Source: an uncultured bacterium (lineage in GTDB: Bacteria; Patescibacteriota; Minisyncoccia; Phycocordibacterales; Phycocordibacteraceae). From it: 53,769 bases of DNA. A program made the translations under genes and the position numbers. The stretch is taken from the NCBI GenBank assembly GCA_903994795.1, contig CAJEYI010000003.1, positions 1 to 53,769 on the forward strand, read 5' to 3'. Positions within the stretch are counted from its first letter, which is position 1. Every line of letters begins with the position of its first letter. The notes beneath the pieces were generated by a model, which was given only the letters and a program-made list of their open reading frames with translations, was not told the DNA's origin and searched no databases. Of this stretch, positions 23,648-31,050 are shown one piece after another.

Positions 23648-25726
23648 ATGGCAAAGAAAGTAGATAAAACATCGGAATACGATGCGTCAAGCATTACGGT
23701 CCTTGAAGGACTAGAGCCAGTTCGTAAACGTCCCGGCATGTACATCGGAACCACTGGTCCTGATGGTCTTCACCACCTCATCTGGGAAATCTTCGATAAC
23801 TCACGCGACGAAGCGATGGGCGAGTATGCTGACGACATCGAGATCACACTTCTTCCTGGTGGATACGTGCGAGTTGTAGATAACGGTCGTGGTATTCCTG
23901 TGGGAATTCACCCAAAGACAAAAGTCTCTGCGCTCGAGACAATCATGACGACCCTCCATGCTGGAGGAAAGTTCGGTGGTGAAGATTCAGGATACAAAGT
24001 GTCTGGAGGTCTTCACGGTGTGGGAGCATCTGTGGTGAACGCACTTTCAGAGCACACAAAGGTGATTGTGCACAAAGAAGGCTCGAAGCACATGCAGGAA
24101 TACAAGATTGGTATTGCACAATCGAAAGTGAAAGTCATTGGAAAAACTGCGAACACTGGTTCGATAGTGTTCTTCAAACCAGACGTCACGATCTTCAAGG
24201 ACGGTATTAATTTCAGTTGGGAGAAAATCGTCGCGCACATTCGTCAGCAGGCATATCTCGTGAAGGACACGCGCATGACGATCATTGATGCTCGTGAAGC
24301 AGGAATGGTAGACACCGAGGAAGATTTTTATGTACGTGACCAGATGAATTCTGGAAAGCTTGATGTGCCAAGCATGACGTTCTATTTCGAGAATGGTCTT
24401 CGCTCACTCATTGCATTTTATAATCAGCACCAGGTACCAGTTCACAAGAATATTTTCTATGTAGATAAAGAGCAGGACAACGTGATGGTTGAGCTTGCGC
24501 TTCAGTACGTCGATGACACCACTCCTCGACTCACAGCGTTTGCAAACAATACATACAACTCTGAGGGTGGCACGCACGTCACGGGTTTCAAGACTGCTCT
24601 CACACGTATTCTCAATAACTACGCTCGTTCAATTGGTGTACTAAAGGAAAGCGAAGAAAACTTCACGGGAGACGATGCACTTGAAGGTATCACTGCGGTG
24701 GTATCTGTGAAGATGCCTGAAATTCAGTTCGAAGGACAAACAAAGGCAAAGCTTGGATCGGTTGAGGCACAGGGAGCAGTGAATACAGTCTTCACTGCAG
24801 CATTTACTTCATTCCTCGAAGAGAATCCTGACGACGGTCGTGCAATTGTAAACAAGGTGCTTCTCGCACTCAAGGCTCGAAAGGCAGCAAAGGCAGCAAA
24901 GGACTCAGTGCTTCGAAAGGGGGCACTCGAAGGAATGACACTTCCCGGAAAGCTTTCTGACTGTCAGAGTAAGGACGCAACAGAGTCAGAGATCTTCATT
25001 GTGGAGGGAGATTCAGCTGGAGGTACTACAAAGGCTGGTCGTGACCGTCGCACACAGGCCGTGCTGCCGCTTCGAGGAAAGATTCTAAACATTGAGCGAG
25101 CACGACTTGATAAGATGCTCGCGTCAGAGCAGATCAAGAACATCGTGATTGCGCTTGGTACAGCGATAGGAGACGTCTTCGATCTCTCAAAGCTTCGCTA
25201 TCACAAGATCATCATTGCAACTGACGCCGACGTGGACGGTGCCCATATTCGCACGCTCCTACTCACACTCTTCTACCGACACTTCCGTGCCGTTATTGAT
25301 GGAGGATTTATATACATCGCACAACCACCTCTCTACAAAATCAAGAAAGGAAAGGAGATTTTCTACGCATACACAGACGAAGAACGAAACAAGATTTATA
25401 AAACTCTTGGTGGAGAAGATGTGGTTATCGAAGAAGTGGAAAGTGATGCAGATGAACAGGAAGAGGAGAGTGAGGATGAGGCAGCAACAAGTAAGACAAA
25501 GCGTGTAAACAAAATCCAGCTCCAGCGATACAAAGGTCTCGGAGAGATGAACGCGTCAGAGCTTTGGGAAACAACTATGGATCCAAATCGTCGTGTGCTT
25601 AAGCGTGTCACTGTAGATGATGGCGCAGAAGCAGACCGTATTTTCGATATTCTTATGGGCTCAGATGTAGCAAGCCGAAAGTCATTCATTCAGTCAAACG
25701 CAAAACTCGCGAATCTGGATGTTTAG
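23648..25726 (+). CDS. gyrB: DNA gyrase subunit B
   Basis: The 692-aa protein has the GHKL ATPase domain (RPGMYIGTTGPDGLHHLIWE in part, NSRDEA, DNGRGIPVG, GLHGVGASVVNAL), the transducer domain and the TOPRIM domain (EGDSAGG near residue 457, DADVDGAHIRTLLLT), ending with the QRYKGLGEMN motif. With GyrA it introduces negative supercoils using ATP. Between TOPRIM and C-terminus an acidic insert (VESDADEQEEESEDEA) is unusual. ParE is a less likely alternative. Its stop overlaps the convergent CARDB gene by 4 nt. Confidence 0.93.
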   Translation: MAKKVDKTSEYDASSITVLEGLEPVRKRPGMYIGTTGPDGLHHLIWEIFDNSRDEAMGEYADDIEITLLPGGYVRVVDNGRGIPVGIHPKTKVSALETIMTTLHAGGKFGGEDSGYKVSGGLHGVGASVVNALSEHTKVIVHKEGSKHMQEYKIGIAQSKVKVIGKTANTGSIVFFKPDVTIFKDGINFSWEKIVAHIRQQAYLVKDTRMTIIDAREAGMVDTEEDFYVRDQMNSGKLDVPSMTFYFENGLRSLIAFYNQHQVPVHKNIFYVDKEQDNVMVELALQYVDDTTPRLTAFANNTYNSEGGTHVTGFKTALTRILNNYARSIGVLKESEENFTGDDALEGITAVVSVKMPEIQFEGQTKAKLGSVEAQGAVNTVFTAAFTSFLEENPDDGRAIVNKVLLALKARKAAKAAKDSVLRKGALEGMTLPGKLSDCQSKDATESEIFIVEGDSAGGTTKAGRDRRTQAVLPLRGKILNIERARLDKMLASEQIKNIVIALGTAIGDVFDLSKLRYHKIIIATDADVDGAHIRTLLLTLFYRHFRAVIDGGFIYIAQPPLYKIKKGKEIFYAYTDEERNKIYKTLGGEDVVIEEVESDADEQEEESEDEAATSKTKRVNKIQLQRYKGLGEMNASELWETTMDPNRRVLKRVTVDDGAEADRIFDILMGSDVASRKSFIQSNAKLANLDV

Positions 25727-26502
25727 TTCCCAGTCTGTGTGATAGTGACTGCGGCAGCTGCGCTATTGTTACCTTCGTTTGACTCGAAGATTGTATTGTT
25801 TGAATCTGCTTGAATTGTAATAGTTTGTGCAGGGCCTGGAATTGCTTGATTGAATCCAAGTGTGAATACTGTGTGGTCTCCAGGATTAAGAGATGGTTCG
25901 ATAGGGGAATTAAAGAAGGTATTATTGATTGAAGGAATGCGTGCGATAAAGTTCCATGGGCCGGTAGAATTTGTGCCGTTGTTTGCTATAGAAAATTTCA
26001 CCGCAGGGCGTGCGCCGGGCGGGATGATGTTTGCCGGCACGAAAGACTCAGTAGATTCTGTAGTGAGATATCCAGTAGCGATGATAGATACTGAAAGGTC
26101 CGAGTATCCATATGGTGCAGATGCATGAGAGGTTGACTCAGGCGGCACTGTCTTGTGAGGTGTAGTAGGTACAGTGACAGGTGCAGTTAAAGCAGCGGCA
26201 ATGATTGGAGAGGAACTTGCTGTTGGAGGATTGATTGTGGTTGTCTGTGAGACAATCATTCCAGAATTATTTGGTGGAGTCGTTGATGAGACAACAAGCA
26301 CTGGCGTGTCATCAGAATGCTTCGGCCCAGTGAGTTTTGAAATAGCTAGAGGAATGTATCGAGCACTATAAATAGCAAGTGTAATACCTAGAATAAGTAG
26401 TGCAATAAATCCAACAGTCGCAAGTGCCGCAACGGCTGAACGTCGCGCAGGGGACTGCGTGGTTGTTCGTGTTGTCTGGTCGATGGTTACATTCGAAGTC
26501 AT
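25723..26502 (-). CDS. membrane-anchored CARDB-domain surface protein
   Basis: From the ATG at 26502 the protein is 259 aa: a Thr-rich cytoplasmic start, one membrane helix (about 25-50), a Ser/Thr/Pro linker and a C-terminal CARDB/APHP beta-sandwich (DLSVSIIATGY, VKFSIANNGTNSTGPW, SLNPGDHTVFTLGF, DSNNTIFESNEGNNS). Such domains mediate adhesion or spacing on the cell surface. The start was chosen because two promoters end just upstream of 26502, whereas the longer frame runs through them. It is divergent from the sortase gene with back-to-back promoters. Confidence 0.78.
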   Translation of the reverse strand: MTSNVTIDQTTRTTTQSPARRSAVAALATVGFIALLILGITLAIYSARYIPLAISKLTGPKHSDDTPVLVVSSTTPPNNSGMIVSQTTTINPPTASSSPIIAAALTAPVTVPTTPHKTVPPESTSHASAPYGYSDLSVSIIATGYLTTESTESFVPANIIPPGARPAVKFSIANNGTNSTGPWNFIARIPSINNTFFNSPIEPSLNPGDHTVFTLGFNQAIPGPAQTITIQADSNNTIFESNEGNNSAAAAVTITQTGN

Positions 26503-26512
26503 ATGTAACTTA

Positions 26513-26541
26513 TATTTAACATACTCAAATACCTTTGTCAA
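26513..26541 (-). promoter_or_regulatory. CARDB gene promoter P1
   Basis: On the minus strand TTGACA (26536-26541), 17 nt, TAAATA (26513-26518). The ATG is 10 nt beyond the -10 box, so the RNA is leaderless or nearly so. Confidence 0.75.
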
Positions 26542-26544
26542 TAG

Positions 26545-26573
26545 GTCATACTCAATTATGAAGAAAATGTCAA
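26545..26573 (-). promoter_or_regulatory. CARDB gene promoter P2 (tandem)
   Basis: A second minus-strand TTGACA (26568-26573), 17 nt, TATGAC (26545-26550), directly upstream of P1. Both share TTGAGTATG around the spacer/-10 region, as if duplicated. Confidence 0.6.
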
Positions 26574-26579
26574 AAGACC

Positions 26580-26608
26580 TTGACAATTGCTTCATTGTGG
26601 TGTATTTA
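26580..26608 (+). promoter_or_regulatory. sortase gene promoter
   Basis: TTGACA (26580-26585), 17 nt, TATTTA (26603-26608), with the ATG 13 nt beyond. Its -35 is only 6 nt from the -35 of the divergent CARDB promoter P2, so the two probably compete or share a regulator. Confidence 0.75.
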
Positions 26609-26621
26609 TATAGAAGGCCAT

Positions 26622-27407
26622 ATGAATGCAGCACAAACAACAGTCAGTGTTATCCGAGCCGGAAAACAGGCATATGCTAAGAAAGGGACCTTCTTGGTGC
26701 TTTTCCTAGTCATCACATTGATAGTGGTACGTGTTGCATTTGTCACGGGATTCGTTCCGAATCCCGTCGACTTCAGCACAATCGGTAGCGACGTGTCGAA
26801 TTCAAGTGTCTCACTTGGGAACTCACCACTAGCTGTTGGATTGCCGCTAAGTGTGGTCACAGGCACACCTGATACTTCGACACACACAGATACGAATGCA
26901 TCAGCACAAACTCAGAATGCTTCGCAGGCACATGCTTCAGCCGGATCTCTAAATATGAATGGAGAACTCCCGGTGAAGATTACTATTGCAAGCATCGGAC
27001 TTTCTGCTAAAGTTTCAAATCCTGCAACGACAGATGTTGATGCGCTTGATCAATACCTTCTGTCAGGCACTGCTCGATACCCAACGTCGTCTACGCTTGA
27101 TCAGGAAGGAAATGTGATTCTCTTTGGACATTCAAGTTATCTACCTGTTGTGATCAATAAGGCATTTAAGACCTTTGATGGAATTCAGAAATTGAGTGCA
27201 GGAGATGAGATTAAGGTGTACAGCTCCACTCATGTCTATACGTACTCAGTAACAAACGTGCAACAGCAAAGCGCCACCTCAGACGGTATTCCTCTTACCA
27301 CATCTGGTCACACACTTACACTCGCAACGTGTGACTCATTTGGAAAGAAGAGTGATCGTTTCGTTGTGACCGCAACACTCGTTGGAAGCTCTGCGCTTGG
27401 AAGCTAG
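26622..27407 (+). CDS. sortase (class D/E-like)
   Basis: From the ATG at 26622 the protein has 261 aa. It has an N-terminal membrane helix (about 23-45), a Ser/Thr-rich linker and a sortase beta-barrel with the catalytic triad: His170 in FGHSSY, Cys237 in TLATCDS and Arg246 in KSDRFVV. Sortases cleave a C-terminal sorting signal on secreted proteins and join them to the wall or to pilin subunits. No LPXTG-type protein is visible in the window, so substrates lie elsewhere or use an unknown signal. Its neighbours are surface proteins. The longer frame from 26580 would begin inside the -35 box. Confidence 0.92.
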   Translation: MNAAQTTVSVIRAGKQAYAKKGTFLVLFLVITLIVVRVAFVTGFVPNPVDFSTIGSDVSNSSVSLGNSPLAVGLPLSVVTGTPDTSTHTDTNASAQTQNASQAHASAGSLNMNGELPVKITIASIGLSAKVSNPATTDVDALDQYLLSGTARYPTSSTLDQEGNVILFGHSSYLPVVINKAFKTFDGIQKLSAGDEIKVYSSTHVYTYSVTNVQQQSATSDGIPLTTSGHTLTLATCDSFGKKSDRFVVTATLVGSSALGS

Positions 27408-27567
27408 TCTCACGACCAGTCTTGCAATTGTAGAGCTCCTCATGAGGGCTTCATGAGCAATCATGTAAGTTTCGAATGGGGTAGAGCTCGACCGCACACG
27501 CGGTAGGAGAAATGTTCTATAGGCCAGCCGTCCCATCCCGGGGCGGCGCAACAAGGGAAAAAGTTCG

Positions 27568-28560
27568 ATGAAGAGTATCCTCATCGCCCTCATCGCGCTG
27601 CTCACTTTCGGGTGGGCCGCGCAAGCGGTCGCGTCGGCAGAGATGCCGATGTTCTATCGCACAGGGCAACACGATGGTCGGGGTAATTTTGTGGTCGCAA
27701 GACTCATTCAAGATTCCCTCGACCGAGACAGAGACGGGAATGCCTACATTCAAGGCACGCCATGTCTGACGCCCAAGATCTTGCTGGACACAATCAATCA
27801 CTATCAACCGGACGTTCAAGTCCGGCACGTGAAAGATTTGCCCGACCTGTATCGGACTCTTATCCCGCATAAAGCGCGGGCCGAGGGCTTCACTGGGCCT
27901 CAGACCATGTCTCGAATGGTCTGTGCCAGGCCTGGCTCACACCAGCCTGGTGATCATTTCGATCCTGTCGGTTGGTCGCGGGAGTTTCGAGCCGACGAGT
28001 ACGCGTACTTTCTTCCAAACCATACCGAGCCGTTCTCGGCGGAAGACTGCACGAATATCCCGCTGGTGGAGAAACATCTTCCGCCCCCGCCTCCTCTGCC
28101 GCCACAAATCCCGCCTGCGCAGCCCCCAATTCCGGACTGCGTGACGATCCGAGTGCCGGCGAACTACCTGCCGGCAAGAACTACAAAGGTTCGGCATGAT
28201 TACGAGATTGTGGGTCACCACGGTCTCGCGCCGTCCTTCTGCCTGGTCAAAGGACATATATGCCATATGTGTACGTTTGACAAGGCTGAGTCGGAAGACG
28301 GTGTCGGCGTGTACGTGTATCACGATCGCCGAGCCCACGTCTTCGCTCCGGGTCCTGGACACGACTTCATGGAGATTGAAGTCTCACCCGAGGTCAAATC
28401 GGGGGGCTTCCACTTCAAGGACTGCTCAGAGATTCAGCTCGAGGATGGCACCGTGCTGTACTCGACGACTACTGAGGATATCAACTTCGACCAGTTTCCT
28501 AGTCGACTGCACTTTCAGACGGCGCCCTTCGTTTACACGACGGTGCGTCCGCAACGCTGA
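27568..28560 (+). CDS. GC-rich secreted protein with proline hinge, unknown
   Basis: The 330-aa protein has a signal peptide (hydrophobic 4-20, AVASAE near 24), a first domain (to about 170) with several Cys, a polyproline hinge (HLPPPPPLPPQIPPAQPPIP, about 180-200) and a second domain with more Cys (CLVKGHICHMC, FKDCSE). I do not recognise it. Codon usage is much richer in GTC, CTC, CGG and CCG than in all neighbours, and a purine-rich AAGGG stands about 10 nt before the ATG in a 160-nt leader. Together with a GC-rich terminator this looks like a horizontally acquired single-gene island between sortase and the 734-aa protein. Confidence 0.7.
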   Translation: MKSILIALIALLTFGWAAQAVASAEMPMFYRTGQHDGRGNFVVARLIQDSLDRDRDGNAYIQGTPCLTPKILLDTINHYQPDVQVRHVKDLPDLYRTLIPHKARAEGFTGPQTMSRMVCARPGSHQPGDHFDPVGWSREFRADEYAYFLPNHTEPFSAEDCTNIPLVEKHLPPPPPLPPQIPPAQPPIPDCVTIRVPANYLPARTTKVRHDYEIVGHHGLAPSFCLVKGHICHMCTFDKAESEDGVGVYVYHDRRAHVFAPGPGHDFMEIEVSPEVKSGGFHFKDCSEIQLEDGTVLYSTTTEDINFDQFPSRLHFQTAPFVYTTVRPQR

Positions 28561-28570
28561 GCTGAGAACA

Positions 28571-28618
28571 GGCGAACGGATCAGGCTATCGATCCGTTCG
28601 CCGACTCAACTCTTTTTT
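28571..28618 (+). terminator. strong terminator after GC-rich gene
   Basis: A perfect 12-bp stem GGCGAACGGATC / GATCCGTTCGCC (28571-28582 and 28591-28602), 8-nt loop, then CTCTTTTTTG. It shares the GC-rich composition of the gene it ends. Confidence 0.85.
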
Positions 28619-28677
28619 GTACGCCGTTTACGGCAGGAGTAATTATTTATTACAACATTATTAGAAACACCACAAAC

Positions 28678-30882
28678 ATGAAAAAAATCAATCTTAATTT
28701 CATATTTGCAAATCATAAACCTGTATTAACGGGGGTATTAGTAATACTCTTTGTTGTTTTACTTGGTTCAAGTGTTGCATATGTGACAGGACTCACTTCT
28801 CCGCATCAAGCGCAGGCAGATGAGTTTGATATAAGCTCAGGAGATGTTGGAGGAGATTTATTTAGTGGATCTCTAGGAGATTCTGGCGGTGACCCATCTA
28901 GTTTATTTGATGATAGTTTTGGTCCAACTGATACTGCTAATGATCCGACCCTAACTGATACTCCTACTCCACTAGATAGTTCTTCAGGAGATACGTCATA
29001 TTATGACTCCACTTCACAAGCTCCATGTAACTGTGATAATGTCCCAACACTAACGGACAATCCTACTCCTGTTGATAGTCCAGATATAACAATTCCAGAC
29101 TCAACCTCACAAGCTCCATGCGATTGTGATAACGCACCACCCGTAGACACCCCAACTGACACAACTCCGCCAATAGACATTCCCCCAGTTATTGTACCGA
29201 TCGTCGTACCACCCGTTGTAATCCCACCTGTCGTGCACACATGTCCTGCAGGGCAGACGGGAACGTATCCGGATTGTCATACTCCGCCACCGCCACCACC
29301 TCCTGCGCAGCCAGAATGTATTTCACTAACTGGTACCCCTACACAGATAAGTGCTGGAGACGCAGTGACTCTCGCATGGCAGACAAAGAACGCAACCTCT
29401 ATCACTATTGATAATGGTGTGGGTTCTGTGACTCCTGTTGCTGCTGGTTCTACAATTGTGCACCCAACAACGAGCACTACATACATTGCTACTGTTGCAA
29501 ATGCAGTTGGAAGCGTACACTGTCAGACTTCGGTACAGGTCGTGACGACTCCGCCACCACCACCAGGTCCATCCTGTGTGCAGCTTACTGCGAATGCCAC
29601 AACTATCACTCCAGGTCAGTCCGTAACACTAAGTTGGGTTACTGCTAACGCAACTGCAATTTCAATTGATAACGGCATTGGAAATGTAACTCCAGTTGCG
29701 AATGGCTCAACAACAGTTACGCCTTCTGGAACAACTACCTACACAGCAACTGTTCCTGGTGCAGCACTAAATACTGCATGCCAGGTAACGGTCACTGTGC
29801 AACCTGCTGTTTGTACTTCAAACTGTCAGACTGGTGGAGGAGGAGGTGGAGGTGGGGGTGGAGGAGGTACAATCTTCAGTGGCGGATACTTCGGTGGCGT
29901 CTCTGGACAGATTATTCGTCCTGTACTTCAGTCAGCTCCAGTTGCCTCAATGGTGTACCTCTCTCAAATTCCATACACTGGTCTTGATCTAGGTCCTGTT
30001 GGAACAGTGGTGTACTGGGTACTTCTTCTACTCATCTGTGCAGTCGCTACATACCTCATTTTATTCATGCTCATCCCGTTCGTGTATCACCGAATACATA
30101 ACTTCGGTACTACGGTAAACGGAATGCTTAATGGAACGGATGCAGGTCATGGAGCTCATGGCGCTCATGATGCTCACGCAACGCCAGCACACGTTGCACC
30201 TGCTCACGCTCCAGCTCCTGTGCATCACATACCAGCAACTAATCACGCTCCAACACCAGCGCACGCTCCAAACCCATCTGCATATGCAGCGGCAGAAGGT
30301 TTCCGAACCTTTGCTCAGGGCGAGAGTCTTACTATCGATGATATCGTAAAGGGTCTCTCACGAATTCCAGAAGTACAGCACTCACAAGCTGCTCCGCACA
30401 CGACTACCCACACTGAGACTCACATCGTGCAGGATCACGTTGCAGAAGAGCCAGCTACATATCACACTGCGAGCGAAGTAATTGCTTCACACGCTCCTGT
30501 GCACGCACCAGCGCACATGCCTACTAATCGTGCAGAAGCTCCAGCAGCTGCTATCTCTACGGATGTGCGTGACTTCTGCGATGCTCTTCTTAAGGGTGAT
30601 CGCGATACAGTCTTCGGTACACTTCGCCAGATCGTACGAGAGGGAGGTGATGCAGAGACATTTATCACGCAAGTGGTTTGTGCACTCGACGATGCATATC
30701 GAAATCGTGTAGATGGAACGAAGGTTAATCCTGAAATCGCACAGCTCACAAAGAACTGCGCAACGTCATTCCTCGAACGACTTACTGGCGCACTTACAAA
30801 TGCAGTGGACTCAAGCTATTCACCTGGTATTACAGGATCGAAGCTTGCACTTACTCGTGCGCTAGCAGTAGTTGAGGGATAA
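28678..30882 (+). CDS. bitopic surface protein with Ig-like repeats and cytoplasmic domain
   Basis: The 734-aa protein has an N-terminal signal/anchor helix (about 15-39), an Asp/Thr/Pro-rich stretch with two similar SQAPC-CD repeats, two Ig-like repeats (about 213-290 and 298-375, each with the SITIDNG or AISIDNG core), a polyglycine run (about 384-395), then a membrane helix (about 445-472). Beyond it lie a His/Ala/Pro-rich linker (HGAHGAHDAHATPAH...) and a helical C-terminal domain of about 115 aa starting VRDFCDALLKGDRDTVFGTL. The last domain should be cytoplasmic, so the protein links the outside to the inside. No LPXTG motif is visible. Family not recognised. Confidence 0.75.
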   Translation: MKKINLNFIFANHKPVLTGVLVILFVVLLGSSVAYVTGLTSPHQAQADEFDISSGDVGGDLFSGSLGDSGGDPSSLFDDSFGPTDTANDPTLTDTPTPLDSSSGDTSYYDSTSQAPCNCDNVPTLTDNPTPVDSPDITIPDSTSQAPCDCDNAPPVDTPTDTTPPIDIPPVIVPIVVPPVVIPPVVHTCPAGQTGTYPDCHTPPPPPPPAQPECISLTGTPTQISAGDAVTLAWQTKNATSITIDNGVGSVTPVAAGSTIVHPTTSTTYIATVANAVGSVHCQTSVQVVTTPPPPPGPSCVQLTANATTITPGQSVTLSWVTANATAISIDNGIGNVTPVANGSTTVTPSGTTTYTATVPGAALNTACQVTVTVQPAVCTSNCQTGGGGGGGGGGGGTIFSGGYFGGVSGQIIRPVLQSAPVASMVYLSQIPYTGLDLGPVGTVVYWVLLLLICAVATYLILFMLIPFVYHRIHNFGTTVNGMLNGTDAGHGAHGAHDAHATPAHVAPAHAPAPVHHIPATNHAPTPAHAPNPSAYAAAEGFRTFAQGESLTIDDIVKGLSRIPEVQHSQAAPHTTTHTETHIVQDHVAEEPATYHTASEVIASHAPVHAPAHMPTNRAEAPAAAISTDVRDFCDALLKGDRDTVFGTLRQIVREGGDAETFITQVVCALDDAYRNRVDGTKVNPEIAQLTKNCATSFLERLTGALTNAVDSSYSPGITGSKLALTRALAVVEG

Positions 30883-30899
30883 AGAGTTCGTAGAAAAGA

Positions 30900-31045
30900 A
30901 GAAAAAGCATATACAAATTAGGGGCTCTCGGAGCCGGAGTGACATTTGTGAGCCGTAAGGGGGCTGCGAACAAATTCACGCCGGCGAGAGTGAGCAAGTT
31001 TTTAGCAAAAAACTATGCGTACCCTAATTTGTATATGCTTTTTCT
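30900..31045. repeat. structured intergenic repeat family 1, copy 2
   Basis: A perfect 24-bp inverted repeat (30900-30923 and 31022-31045) encloses a 98-bp core that aligns gap-free with copy 1. The long internal hairpin is GC-rich here (GCCGG..GTGA..ATTTGT with ACAAATTCAC..CCGGC) but AT-rich in copy 1, a set of compensated changes. GAGCCGTA, GAGAGTGAG and the whole AGTTTTTAGCAAAAAACT hairpin are identical. This copy lies between convergent genes and ends 5 nt from the thrS stop, so here it could also stop transcription. Confidence 0.85.
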
Positions 31046-31050
31046 GTTTC

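Noticed and set aside
27517..28642. Long antisense and alternative-frame ORFs over the GC-rich gene
   Set aside because: GC-rich sequence lengthens random frames; only the 27568 frame has a signal peptide, a ribosome-binding site and a matching terminator.
30900..31045. Plain Rho-independent terminator
   Set aside because: The same core occurs between divergent genes at 4771 and 18565, and there is no T tract after the outer stem.
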